A stretch of 64,000 bases of DNA from Amborella trichopoda (taxonomy: Eukaryota; Streptophyta; Magnoliopsida; Amborellales; Amborellaceae): positions 77,614 through 141,613 of the forward strand of contig NW_006496667.1 in assembly GCF_000471905.2 (NCBI RefSeq), written 5' to 3'. A program made the position numbers and the translations under genes. Every line of letters begins with the position of its first letter. Position 1 is the first letter of the stretch. Shown here one piece after another: positions 41,423 to 53,685 of this stretch. Below the pieces are notes generated by a model. It saw only the letters and a list, made by a program, of their open reading frames with translations, had not been told where the DNA came from and did no database searches.

Positions 41423-41900
41423 CTATGTTCTTGATCCTGTCAGTGGTGTGGATGGTAGGGTAAGCTTAGGAATATGCTTTGGTTGGGTTTTGGTTTGCGA
41501 CACCAGCTTGCTTTGTTGTTCAGCAGGTGCAGTTTGGGTTGATGAGAAAGTAATAGAAGATCGTATTAGGTATGTAGAGGTTTGAGGTTGACGTTTAGCG
41601 GAAAGCAGAGAATCAGGAAACTTGAGCGCCTTGGGCTTTTGAGGTGTGGGTTGTACCTTCTTTACCGATCTTAGACCCATTTGCATCGTGCTAGCGGGTA
41701 CTTCCAAGATCTGCATCATGTGGGAGTCTTCTTTGGAACAGGAGCCTGAAGATGACTTGGTTTTTGTTATAATTGACAGGGCATCGGCGGCTGTCAAGAA
41801 TCCAGTCGCCTGAGTTAGCATCTCTCTGAGGCGCTCTTGTTGTGGCTAGGTGAGGTTAGTGTCTCTGAACTCTTTGTTTAGAGTGTCGAAGTCTAGATAC
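41423..41900 (-). pseudogene. Linker between gag and protease in B
   Basis: It reads LDFDTLNKEFRDTN, a stop, then LREMLTQATGFLTAADALS and a Ser/Pro/Lys-rich tail. It matches element A at 29285-29641 (PDFEALDRELEGSN, GFLTVVDALAAQ). Function unknown; it is part of the Tat polyprotein. Confidence 0.65.
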
Positions 41901-42119
41901 CGTCAAGCTGCACCTGTGCATAAAATAGAAGATGAGGGAGGAGAAGAAGAGTTAGAACATTCCAGACAGCTTTTTACGTCGTCACCGAAATTGGACATGC
42001 CCGGCGGATATTATAGGTCTTACCCCATGTTTGACTGTTGTGGGGTGCTTTTAACGTCATCACCCATATTGGGGGAACCCTGGGTTATTGGTTTTTCGGG
42101 GATGTCCTCCTAATTAGAC

Positions 42120-42411
42120 GAAAGGATGAGGCGAGCTGTGCCTGGGATAAAGTCTTGCAAGGTCAGCAGTAGAGGAAGGGGCCTGAGGAATTCCTCCTTG
42201 ACTGGTGGCTGAGGAGGACGATTCCTTTGGTGGGTCGACCTAGGTGCCTGCCGTCTCCTTTAGGATTCTTGAGGGGGTGTCTAGACCGCCTTATCAGGCT
42301 GGTGAGTAGCCCTTGCAAGGTAGACTACCTCACGTTTCAAGGATTTGAGCCTACTACGTCCATAGTAGACTTCCAAGGCTGAGAGGACGAAGGCTTTGAA
42401 GGGTCTAGCGT
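42120..42411 (-). other. gag C-terminal to linker stretch of B
   Basis: Decayed polyprotein sequence between the last gag knuckle and the linker. I see no motif. It is present in element B only, since element A has a deletion here. Confidence 0.35.
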
Positions 42412-43772
42412 TTACTCAGGCGGGGCTGATAGTGTGGCTTCCTTTGAAATGAGAGTGATAGCCTGGACGCGTTTCGGGAGAACCACACAAACAATGTGGC
42501 CCTGCTGGACTTTCTCTTCGACTATAGCTTTGAACCCAATGCATTGATTGAGTTCGTGGCACCATATTTGGTGATATGGGCACCAAAGCTTTTCCGTGCC
42601 TGGGCAAGATGTCGCAGCTGCCTGGCGGGCTTGGGAGTGACTAGGCTTTGTCGGAGCATTGCTTCGAAGAGGGCCTGCAAATGGTCTTGCACAATATTTT
42701 GCTGTCCTTGAGCCAGGAGGCTTTCTTGCACAGGCAGCAGAGGGACTTGAGGCTGTCCTTTTGGGTTGCCTTGAGCTTCCTAACACTGCTGCATCTTCTC
42801 TGCCAAGAGCTTATGGAAGGCAATGCATTCGCTGATGTCATGGCCTCGTACTTGGTGATACGCACACCAAAGGTTCTCGGTTCCTAGAGACAGGAACTTG
42901 GGCTGCCTTGCTGGCTTGGGAGTGACAAGCCCTTCTTCGAGTATTATGGAGAAAAATGCACAAAGGATAGTCGGTGCCCCATCGTCTTCTTGGATCGTGA
43001 CTATGTGAGAAACCTCTGTTGCCCCGAATGCTTTCTTCAACTCTTCCAGCTTTACCTGACCCTTGTTGATAAGGGCTTCGATCATGTCTTTAAGCTTATA
43101 GCAGTCGTAAGTGGGGTGGCATACCCTCCTATGATTTGTGCAATACTTCTCATTTGCCTCTTGCCCATCCGATTCTACTATATTAGCCTCCGGCAATTGT
43201 ATGATGTTCTGTTCTAGCAGCAATCAAAGTAGGGCAAGCGTCCACTCTGTGTTGAAGGAGTAAACCTTATTATGGTGCTGGGCCCAGTAGTCGTTTCGAT
43301 TAAAAATTTTAGAAGGTGGGACATTGTTGTAGGACTGTTGCTTGCCCCCAACCGGAGACACCTGTGCCTTGGAAAGGTCGAGGGTTTGAGGAATCGCGCC
43401 TTTGGTATCAGCCATGGTGATGGCCACACTCCTTTGGACTTCGTTGAAACATTGATAGAACAAGTGCTCCGTCTCTTTCCATGTGTGTACCGAGTAGGGA
43501 GGCAGCCAAGCATACCACTGGAAGGCTGGCCCTTCAAGAGTTTCGGCGAACTGACGGAGGAGGAGTCATCTATCAGTTGTCGTCCCTCGACAGGCTGCCT
43601 GAAAGTGAGTAGTATGCTGGTGCAGAGACGTTGTACCATTGAACAGGGGGAGCTTCCCCTTCTGATAGTTTGAAGGGAAGGGTACTTGGTCTATGTAGGA
43701 AGGGTACGAATTTTGATAAAGCGGAGTCTCCTGCATGCTTGGGACCTTGTTCTTGAGGCTATGAGCCACCAT
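42412..43772 (-). pseudogene. gag of Tat element B with duplicated zinc knuckles
   Basis: Gag would coat the element RNA. The N-terminal part (43772-43224) is frameshifted (YFDCCxxxN, PSKIFNRNDYWAQHHN). 43223-42780 reads YCTNHRRVCHPTYDC followed by LKDMIEALINKGQV, then LVTPKPARQ and WCAYHQVRGHDISEC. A further, frameshifted copy follows, with LVTPKPARQ, WCPYHQIWCHELNQC and VEEKVQQGH to 42412. These are CHHC knuckles (C-x2-H-x4-H-x4-C) of the Tat type. The last two repeat with an offset of about 285 bp. Confidence 0.8.
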
Positions 43773-45522
43773 AACATCTATGTCGATTTAAGAGACCCTG
43801 CGGGACATAGAACTGTCTTGGGAGGTTGATGGTGGAGTTTGCTTAGAAACTGTGTCCTCAAAAGTCAGGGAATCGATCTAAGGAGGGGACCTAAAGGCCT
43901 CTAGGAGTTCCATCTTTGCATGGATGGCCTGCATCATTTCCTCAAACTTGTTCATTCACTCTTCTAGAGCATCGTCCGGGTCATTGATCACCATGATGTT
44001 GACCGTCTCTTATGGAGGGTCAAAGCCTGACGGGATAGTGGACTGCCGAGATCGACGAGTGGTGCATGGCAAGTCGGTCTGGAGGGGTTCAGCCTACCCC
44101 GAGTGGACTTGAGCCTTGTATGCTAATCTTGTGAGGACCAACTCTTGACGGTCTTAGGATCATGGTTTTTGAGTAGTGATGAGCAAGCAATACTCTTGAA
44201 CTCCCTCAGGCTCTATAGTTTGGAGAGGGAAAAAGGGGTTACGAGGTAGGAGGTCATCAAAGGTGGTGACCTCGACTGCCTTGGAGGCTTCTTTGGTCCG
44301 GATCTGAAGACCCCTTTTCTACTTAACCTTGAGACGGCTATGGACTTTACTCCAGAACCAAGCCTGAGATCTGGACTGTCCCGCCTTCTTCAAACATACA
44401 AGGGCCATGTCTATGAGCAGGATCAGGGAGTGGGGTCGGAGGATGAAAGGCAGCCTAGGTTTTTGCCTTGGAGGCTGGAGACCTCTGCCTGACATCTGGT
44501 CGTTGCCCCAAGTTCCTTTGTGGGGCCTATGTGCAGGACTGACCTGAGATTGGGTCAAGATGATACTCTTAGGGAAGACCTTTGAGTACCATATGAAGGA
44601 GCTGGTTCACGAATTCGTCTGGGTTGAGATCAAGAAGGAACCTATCAAGACTGTGCATGTGCACCTTAAGAATTAGCTGTCCGGGTGACTTGGGGGTCAA
44701 CCCGAGCTCGGTCAATGAGTCCGACTAGCGGAGGTTGAGACCCAGGAGCTTGTGTCCGTGAGTGCTGAGGAAGAAGCCCATCTCTCACAGGGTGAAGCTA
44801 TGTGTGCTGGGAGAGAAGATGGGGTGGTCGACCCTCATGTGCTCGAGGTGATGCAGAGCTAGCACTGCCTTTGATATTGAAAAGTAAATGCACGGCGCAT
44901 GCAGGATTCGGCCTGAGAAGGGCTAGCCCTGGATGCTAGCATAAGGCAACGTGAGGGTTGCCCCGTGGTGCGGCTCGAGTAGATGGACCACGAGCCCTTG
45001 GGTGTGTGCGAGGGGTGAAGATCTCAAGACCTCAGCCTCTATGTGCCGACTCTCCAAGTGTGGAGATTCGGGTTGGTGAAGGAGCATAAGGGGTTGCCTT
45101 TCGGCGAACCTCAAGAGCGACGAGAACTTGCTCACCTTTCGTGAGACGGATAGGGGTAGCCTTCCGGCATTCCTCAACAATATGACTAGCAGTAGACTTG
45201 CCAGCAATAGGGTGCGCAGTAGCAGGTGTGCTACCCGTCCAAGGAGCCTTGTAGGAGAGTCCACTAGGTCGAGAAAGCGGGGAGGTAGGGACCTTTAAGT
45301 CCCCTCTTGCACCGATCCAGGTGAGAACCTGAGCCAGACCGTGAGTTCTAATTCAGAACGAGAATTGGTTAGGAAGCTTGAGAAGTTCGCTTCCCCGAGA
45401 CAGTCATGAGTGCAGGGATAAGGAAGTCCCCTACTCGGATGAATGGGTTGAACAACCTAGGTGCCATAGAAGTAAAAGTGGATACCGGTCAAACAAGACT
45501 GAGCGGAATAAGGGGTAGTAAG
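43773..45522 (-). mobile_element. 5' leader of Tat element B
   Basis: 44650-45522 aligns with the leaders of H, A and D. 43773-44650 has short frames (for example 44319-44558) that may be gag N-terminal remnants, but no motif can be named. There are many stops on all frames. Confidence 0.6.
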
Positions 45523-45540
45523 TACCCAATGGAGTTGCCA
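45523..45540 (-). promoter_or_regulatory. Primer-binding site of element B (degenerate)
   Basis: The minus strand reads TGGCAACTCCATTGGGTA, three changes from the site at 23351. It sits three bases from the LTR end. Confidence 0.7.
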
Positions 45541-45543
45541 AGC

Positions 45544-48254
45544 TAGTTAAGTCCCTCAATCTCGCCTTTCAAATCTATGTGATTTGGCGGCACAAATCCT
45601 GGGTTTCTGATGAACCCGAGATTTGAGATCACTCTCTCAGAACCTTGCTCAAGAGCAAGGGCAGGTATACCAACCAATGAGAGAGTAATTGAAGGTGCAT
45701 TCGGAACTTACCAGGGCTAGCTCAAGTGGGTGCTCTCTTAGATCACGAAGAAAGTCCCCCAACTATTTTAACTGGTTCGAATCGCCTTCCTTGACCTGCA
45801 ATCCTCACAAAACTTCTACAGTTAATTTGCAAGACAAGTGGGTCAAAGAGACCCACCCTTGTCTTAGGGCATTGTACATTCACACGAGAGGGCGATGCAG
45901 CATAAGGTTCAAATAAATATAGAAAAGTGAAGAAAAATCGACGTAGAGGTGAGACTTGAATTGCATCTGGGAAGTCATTGACTCGGAATGGTAGCAAGAC
46001 GGGCATGGTTCTTAGAACCAGCACAATGGCAATACTACTCGAAGTCAAGACCGACATGGCAGTGCTAGACTAAGTCTACTCTCAATCAAGAGAGAAGAGA
46101 AAAGAGAATGAAAAGAAGAGATTAGACGGAAGAGAGATGAGGTCCCCATGGTGCTAGGAGTTGCCTCACGACCGTGGAGTAGCAGTGTCGTGGTCCTTGG
46201 GCGACGCTCGACACTACTGCTCATGCCTAGAGAGTGAGGAATGAACTACGGACGGTGCTAGGCATCGTCATTAGAAACATAAGAAAACAACACGCCCTCG
46301 TGCGGACGACGATAGTTTCTGATGAAGCGTGCGACGATTGTTCATTCATGCAGCGCGCGACGATGAGCGTGGGATGCACGAAGGACGACGATGAATGCCG
46401 AACAAGTGAAGGGAGCATGCGGACGGTGGTAGACATTGCTGAGGCCTATAGCGGCTGGCAATGGGTATCTGCATCTACTAAAGACGTGCAACAGAGAAGG
46501 ACCCTTACCAGCAGCAACAGGTTTCACCGTCTAGGTTCTTCACTAAGACGTCCAAGCTACGTATGTGGACAGCGATGGGCAGCACCGTCTACAGGCCCCA
46601 CTAGATGAAAGAGATAGAAGGAAAGAAGGAGAAGTAGGTTCACGCATGGCGCTGCCATAGTCATGCACGACCTGTGTGACCTTAGGAGCGTCTGCATGGC
46701 ACTGCCACTGTCGTGCTTGGCCCTTGTGAGGAGCTTAGGCGGGAAGAGGGAGAAGAGAGGAAAGAAGAGAGAGAGAGAAGAAGAAAAAGAAAAGAAAAGA
46801 GAGAAGATTTATCTTGAACCTGGGGGTACCGATCAAAAGTTTATCTCACCTCACTCTATCTCTCAAATGTGACCCCACAATGAGAATAAAGAGAAACTTG
46901 TATAAAGTAAAAACTTTCTCTCTTTTGTGAAAGGTTCAGTCCTTGATGCGTATAATGCTGGTACGTATATATAGAGTTGGCTCCAAACATGAGTAGATGA
47001 TCAAAAGTAACCCTAATTATTGGAAATTAAGATTAAATTGTATTAAAAGAAATTAGAAAATAGGGTGCAAAATGAAATATTTTCCCCTTTCTAACAATTC
47101 GTGGAATTTCAAAACAGTCCTTGTGTTGCCTTAGAACTTGCGTGATCTTACATGGCTGATCCGGGGTCCTTTTGATACTTGATTGACCATAAGATGCTTT
47201 TTTTCTTGTAGGACTCGACATGGCGATTGTTTTGATACCAACTATGAGCCATGGATTGTGTTTTTAACGCATGATCATGTGACTTCAAACTTGAATGGAT
47301 CTTCAAACTTCGGATCGATAGTGTACTCATTCGTTGATTTTTTTTGGTGATTTCTTCGTTGAATTGCACTGAGCATGCCGTTAAAATCGTGGGGTAACAA
47401 ACGCAGCTCGATTTCATGCCCCAACGAAGATTTTGCAACTTTGGAATTTTGACCGAAATTTGGAACTCCGGCAACAGATTTTGCAGTCGCTTCGTCAGCT
47501 TCGTGTGCAGAACTTGGCCGTTCATCACGTACGGGGTTCGGATCAGAGGTAACCCGAGACCTTACGCACACGATGGATTTGATCTCACGTCGATTTGGCT
47601 CATGAGGGGCGTGATTTGGATGCTCGAGCAAGGCATGATGCTGCTTAATTTCTACACTTTCTTCATGGATCAGCATCTTCTCTCGAGCCTTTCTTTGTGC
47701 TCGAGTGTCATCATGAGGCGTGCCACATATCGAATCTCTCATCTTTACTAAACGAACATGCACACCAAATTTGAGCACGATCCGACTTGGGACGAGTGAG
47801 ATATAAGCATCGACACTCACTAGTTGTGACTGTCCCTTCCATGGCATGGAGTTGTAGGGTGGCTGCACTGATATAGCATGCGCCCCCTCCTGTTTCACTC
47901 TTTTGCCTATAACGTCTTCCTGGAGCGTCCGTTTGGGATGAAATTTGACCCCTAGGGGTTTTCAACCTTGTCGAGATCAATGGTAGTTGTTAGATAGACA
48001 TTCGAGACACCAAAAATGTAGCTCTAGTTATAGGGGTCATTTTGAGGTGCTATCGCCCGATTCTGAGGGAACTATTTTTGAGTCTGCACTGGCTTAGGCA
48101 TGTCGGAATACGAATAAACTTGGCAGGAGACTTTCGTGAGACCTCATGAAGATTTTGGCGGATTCCTGGGCTATTCTGAGACTGCCAGAATTTGCACTGT
48201 TTGCTAGGATTTATTGAGCGGGGGCCCCATGTTGATGAAAAATACCTTCCAACA
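45544..48254 (-). repeat. 5' LTR of Tat element B
   Basis: A 2.7-kb LTR, minus strand, starting TGTTGGAAGGTATTTTTCAT at 48254 and ending near CTTAACTA at 45544. A TATA box (TATATATA, minus) is at about 46965-46973. The purine tract with two hairpin-like units (46635-46720) and the conserved U5 segment (45680-46110) are present. Its TGTTGGAAG start matches element C's 5' LTR, suggesting a subfamily. Confidence 0.8.
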
Positions 48255-49602
48255 AGGAACTCTCTTTACAATTAGGTTTAGCATGTATTTATAGAATTGG
48301 GCCCAAACATGGGTGCATACCAAAAAAAAATGTTAATTGATCAAAATTACATTGTAATTGAAGTAAAATAAATTCTAAAAATGGGTGCAAAAGGACTGTT
48401 TTGCCCCTACCTAACAATTCATGGAATTCCAGAACAATCCCTACTACCGCCTTAGAACATACGTGATCTTTTGTGGAAGATCCGGGGTTGCTCCGATGCC
48501 CATTTATCTGCAAGATGATTATTTTCTTGTAGGGCTCGACACGTCGATCAATTTGATATCAACATCAAGCCATGGATCATGTTATTAAGCCACGATCATG
48601 CGACATGAAATTTGGATGAATCTTGAAAACTTTGGATCGATAGTGTGCTTATTTCTTGATGTTTTTCTATGATTTTTAGCTGGATCACATGAGCAAGCCG
48701 TCACAATCATGTGGCAACAAAAGCAGCTCGATTTAGTGCTCGAACAAAGATTCTGCAACTTTTGAGTTTTGGTCGAAATTTGGAATTTCGGCACTGCAAT
48801 TTACTGTCAATTTATTGGCTTCATGTACAAAATCCCACCGTTCATCATGTACAAGGATTGGACCAGAGATATCCCTAGACCTAACTCACGCGAACCGATC
48901 TCGTATCAACCTGATGTGCAAGCACGATGATTTAACCGCTCGAGCGAGGAGTGTCGCTGCTGATCGGTAACTTTCTTCACAGATTGGCAACTTCTCTTTA
49001 GCTTTTTTCCTTGTTCCGGCGTCATAATGGGGCATGCCACATATCAAAATGCTAGCCTTGACGATACGAACATGCTCACAAAATTTGAGCGTGATCTGAT
49101 TCAGGACAAGTGACATATGACCCTCGGAAGTCACTGCTCAAGATTGTAAAAACAATCATCTTTAATGGTGATTTGGTGCAAGGGGGACATACGGGATAGT
49201 GTGTGGCCTACGCCCCCTTTTTGGTATTTTACCCCTAACTTAGTCCTAGAGTGCCCGATTAAGCTGAAACATAACCCATAAGGGGTTTCGACCGTGTTGG
49301 ATCCAAAGGCCATGGTTCTATAGCAATTTGACGCATAGGAAATAGGGCTCTTGTTACATGGTCTGTTTCAGGGTTTTAGAGACTGATTTTTTCAAATTTT
49401 TTTCTTTGTCTGCACTACCGTAGACATGTCTAATTGCGATGAGACTTCGCAGGTGCCTTTTTAAAGTGTTTAGGACGATTTCCATCTGTTTTAGGGCAAT
49501 TCGAGGACAGTCGAGAATTCCATTGTATGTCATGGATTTATTGACTGACTTCTCTTGTTGTTCCACATCAGGGACAAAGGTGCTGAAAAATGTCTTCAAA
49601 CA
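48255..49602 (-). repeat. Tat LTR, R-U3 part (proposed rest of H's 5' LTR)
   Basis: It runs from the R region (AGGAACTCTCTTTACAATTA) through a TATA box (TATAAATA, minus, 48286-48293) and the full U3 to the start TGTTTGAAGACATTTTTC at 49602. With 34930-36433 it adds up to one LTR of about 2.85 kb. To its right is a PMD fragment, the insertion target. Confidence 0.7.
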
Positions 49603-49929
49603 GACCATTGCTAAACTTGGAATGAAGCAGCTAGTAAATCTCTAAAAACTTTTGAAGACTAGTAGGTGGTTCCTTTTCCGCTTAGTGAGCACAACAAAAG
49701 ATGATCGAGTTCTAAGGCACGAACTCATCATACATTGCTTCGATCAGCGGAAGGCTGCCATTGAAATCAAGTTCCAATAAGGAGATTCTTGCCTCCCCCT
49801 TCACAAGGAGCCATGTGTTGTTAGCATGACTCCATGTCTCTAGCAGTCCATAGCAGTATTGGAGCACCGATCATAATAGCCTTCTAAGCACTGAATCGCT
49901 GCTAGCAAAGAAGCATGCTCAAGAATTCT
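49603..49929 (-). pseudogene. PMD protein fragment between a Tat LTR and a Tekay LTR
   Basis: The minus strand translates to a piece matching the PMD copies at 61587-62356 and 30170-32123: segments like ASLLAAIQC, YYDRCSNT, GRISLLELDFNGSLPLI and EAMYDEFVP are visible with stops between them. On one side it is cut by the start of a Tat LTR after the equivalent of LAMV, on the other by the start of Tekay element N2 (TGTAAGGACA at 49930). Confidence 0.72.
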
Positions 49930-52900
49930 TGTAAGGACAACAATTTTTCTCCCAAATCCAATGACATGCATGGCGAGGGAGAGTGAGATAGAGGCCTAGT
50001 GCCATTTGGAGTAACATCGATCATGTAAGGAAGATGCAACCCAAGCTGTATAAGGAAGATGCAGCGCCGACTGTGTAAGGAAGACATAGCATCGGCAATG
50101 TAAGGAAGACGCAGCATCGGTTGTCCAAGGAAGACGTAGCACCGGCTGTGTAAAGAGACCCATCGCTGTCTGAGAACTCAAGATGTAGCGCCTCCTGAAT
50201 AAAAGAGAGAAAGAAGAGTATTACCACGCATGCGAGAGGCAGCGCCGGCTATGTAAGTGACCATCATTGGCTGTGTAAGTGAGAATCGCTGGTTGTGTAT
50301 GGGAGCATCGCCGTGTGTGTTTGGTCAAATCGTACAGTTGTCACTAATCAGCGCCACTCCGTACGTGTCAGAGCCACATGCGATTTCGTCAGCAACATGT
50401 TTTTCCAACTACCCTCTCCTTTTTAAGCCTTTTCCTCCTTTGGGCAGCATCGTCTCTCCCATTTTCTCAACTTTTTCTCTCTCTCTTGAAGTTCACTGTT
50501 GCTCCTTGAAGACAGCCCACTAGTGGAGCAAGGGGGAAGCTCGTGAAGGTAGTGAGTGGGGATTTGAGATTCCGTGGGAGTCAAGATAAGTGGGTTTAAC
50601 TTCTATACATTCATGGTTTATGTAAAGAACAAGTATTTAGAATGGGTAAGATGATAGAATGAAAAGTGTGAAGCATGACTAGGTTAACGTTGAAACTTCG
50701 GGTTTGTGCTTTTAAATGCCATGATTGTTTTTACCATATATATGATCCTTTTATGTATGGAAACTCATGAAATTGCACAATGTGAGACTCCATATCATGA
50801 ACAAGGTTCCAAGCCCAAAGTGTAGCTTGGCTAGGAAATATTAAGTGTTCTTTAAAAGCATGTTAACTTGAGAATAAGAATTTCCAAAACTATGATTGTT
50901 TTTGTATCAAAATGTTTGATGGCCAAATGGCATCCAAATGGGACTAAATCGGCTCCAATTGAAAGACATATATGACCCCAAGTTTAATTTTTATTCCATG
51001 ATAAAGGTGTGCATGGATTAAAAGATATGGCCGAAATGTCAAGACACGACACAACTCACAGTTACTGCTAATTTCAGCAACTGTGGCCCTCTTTGGGCAG
51101 TGCTTTTGACCCAGCAAATGGTGTCCTAACATTCAAATTTCTACCGTTGGGAAGTTATGTGAATGTACTCAAAGTTGCATGTTTTAAGGTTTTTGAAATT
51201 CCCCACGGATTTTGAATTATGCTCGAAATGCGCGAACATGGCATTACCCAATGTTGCTCGGAAGAGTTCCAGCAACTAATGCTCACCTTATGCTAAGTTA
51301 TAGACCCATCAAATGACACCCAAATTCTTTCAAATTACTATCTTTGTAATGATCTAGGGGTAAGCTTAAAGTTTCATGTTTGAGGCATTCTGAAACTCCC
51401 CTTAGATTGGGAGTTATGCCCTCGCATGAGGGGCATGTCACTATTACATGTCACTGCACCAGTTTTATATCCATGCTATACTAAGCTTTCTTGAAATGTG
51501 ATAAATGTGAATACCATATGATGAATTTCATGTGAATGCCATAAAGATATGTGAATCATGTCTTATGACTACAGTATGTGAGAAAAAGGGACCACGAGCA
51601 CAATAGTGATGAAATGAATTAATAATGAATACCAATTTCTACTGAGAAGACTTACGTGTAAATGCCCTGTGAAAGTTTATGAAATAAATAACTTTTGCTA
51701 AATGATATGATGATATGATGGAATGTGATTCATCTGTATGAGGCATTGAATGATATGAATGAATTGAATGCTTGAACATGATGGATGGCCACTGCTTATA
51801 TTGATATTGACCATTGCGCGGTGGGACACTCACCGGTAATGGATACTATTATGAAATTGTGTTGGATGGCCACTGCTTATAATGATATTGACCATTACGC
51901 GGTGGGACACTCACTGGTAATGGATACTGTTATGATCTTATGATAGATGGCCATTGCTTATATTTATATTGACCATTATGTTGTGGGACACTCACTGATA
52001 ATGGATACTATTTCGATATTGTGATGGCTGGCCACTACTTATATTGATGTTGACCATTATGCGGTGGGACACTCGCCAGTAATGGATATTGTTATGATAT
52101 TGTCATGAATGGTCACTTCTTGTATTGATATTGACCATTACTAGGTGGGACACTCACCGATAGTGGATACTGTTACGGTATCGCATGCTACGCCATGAAA
52201 CACTCATCAATAGTAAGGAAAGTGATGCCGACATATTCCCTAACCTGCATAATGATGGGAACGGTTTACGAGAAATGACAGAGGGTCACATTCTAGATTC
52301 ATGAAATGAAATGAAATGATTGATGCCTTGCAAGGTAAGGGCATATCGAACTCCCATTGCACGTTTGGGACTGTGTGAGTGTGTTGAGGCTATTACGAAG
52401 TAGATTACCCCGCTTGTCATTAGCTTCCCTCCTATATGATGGTAGAGGTCTTAAGCAATAGGATTCGCTTAGCCTGATAGATAGGTCCTCTACTACGACA
52501 GTAGGTGATTTAGGGAGTGAGTGGGTAATGATCGAATTTCTGAATAAGGAATGTTTAGGATTGCACTGATTGAATGTTAATGATTTCACTGATTCAATGC
52601 TCAGGATCGCACTAATTTAATGATAACTATTGTGTAATGAGATTCCATTAGGGCGTTTTCATATCAATGACTGAAGATTCATTGAGCTTGTAATGAGGAA
52701 CTGCTTTTGTCTTCCATAGAGCATCTACTCGTGGAACAACCCGTTCTATCAAATGAGAAATGAAACTCTTGCAATGACGATGAGACTTGGAATCATAATG
52801 AATATAAAAATCTAAAAAATAAGAGAATCGGAGTCGTGGGGCGATGTCCGATCAGACTCCGATCACTTCTTACATGACTTGGTTTGAAATGAATGATCTT

Positions 52901-53571
52901 CTATAAGTATAAGATCATTTTCCTCTAAAGAATAAGCACTTTAGTGGAAGTCCCGTTTGAATGTTTGACTCGAGATGTTAGTGGGCCGACAGTAAATGAA
53001 ATGTTCATACTCACTGTCTTGATCTAATATTCATATGTGCTAAACTATGATTTTATATTGATGGATTGAACTGTTATCACACACAAAAAGAATCACTATA
53101 GATGCATAACGATAGATCTACTTATTGGGTTGTATAGCTCATTCCATTATTTCTCCTCTCCTTGTTGATTGATAGCGACAGGTTTAGCACTTGGAGCTCG
53201 TGTTTTGCTGTGGGAAGTTGAAGTTAGATTCTGCAAAGAAGGCACTTAGATCTTGTTTATGTCTTGGTTGTTTGACCTTGGGTTTTTGTTCTTTGTTGAT
53301 ATATGTAATATTGGGCCTAAATGCCCTGAACTGAATGTAACATTTTGAAATAGATTTATATAGATAATGGATTTTTGGTGTTTGGGATTGTTGATGTTCA
53401 CCCGCTAGTTGAGTTATTCTTGAGTTTCTTTTCCATGGTTTGCTCGATTATGGAAAATAAATGCTTTGAGTTCACTCCTTCTTGAGTGACAAATGTTACA
53501 TTGGATCACGAACCCACGCTCGGTCGCTCCTCATTGTGTAAGGTACGGTGATCGGGGGTGGGGTCATGACA
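49930..53571 (+). repeat. 5' LTR of Tekay-like element N2
   Basis: A 3.64-kb LTR starting TGTAAGGACAACAATTTT and ending GGTCATGACA. U3 has GCATCGNCNGTGTAAGG-type short units (49980-50330). Five 81-bp units lie at 51784-52188. The order of landmarks mirrors 3602-6587. Confidence 0.83.
51784..52188 (+). repeat. 81-bp tandem repeat, five copies, in the N2 LTR
   Basis: Units start at 51784, 51865, 51946, 52027 and 52108, an exact 81-bp period. Each contains TTGATATTGACCATT, then GGTGGGACACTCAC and TAATGGATACT. N1 has at most two to three shortened units at the same LTR position. Confidence 0.92.
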
Positions 53572-53575
53572 GATA

Positions 53576-53588
53576 TGGTATCAAAAGC
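53576..53588 (+). promoter_or_regulatory. Primer-binding site of N2
   Basis: TGGTATCAAAAGC lies four bases after the LTR end, one change from the initiator-Met-type TGGTATCAGAGC. Confidence 0.75.
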
Positions 53589-53685
53589 AGCCAGGATAGG
53601 ATTCTTGGCCTAGGGAGTTTAGGAGAGTCCTTAGATTAGTTTTGGGGTAGACAAGTGACTGGGTGTTCTTGGGACTAGGTTAAGG

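Larger units (their letters stand above)
36434..48254 (-). mobile_element. Tat element B: gag-protease only, nested in the LTR of H
   Basis: The minus-strand order over 11.8 kb is: LTR 48254-45544; primer site 45540-45523; leader; gag 43772-42412; linker 41900-41423; protease 41404-40753; an unassigned stretch to 39892; then an antisense cassette on the plus strand (promoter 37829, ORF 38786-39700); and a 170-base remnant of the 3' LTR (36434-36605). RT, both RNase H domains and integrase are missing, so it could move only with help from another element. The TSD-like flanks are AGGAC/AGGAA. Confidence 0.65.

Noticed and set aside
42496-43673. Plus-strand ORFs opposite gag of B
   Set aside because: Shadows of the gag coding strand, where CHHC knuckles identify the real frame.
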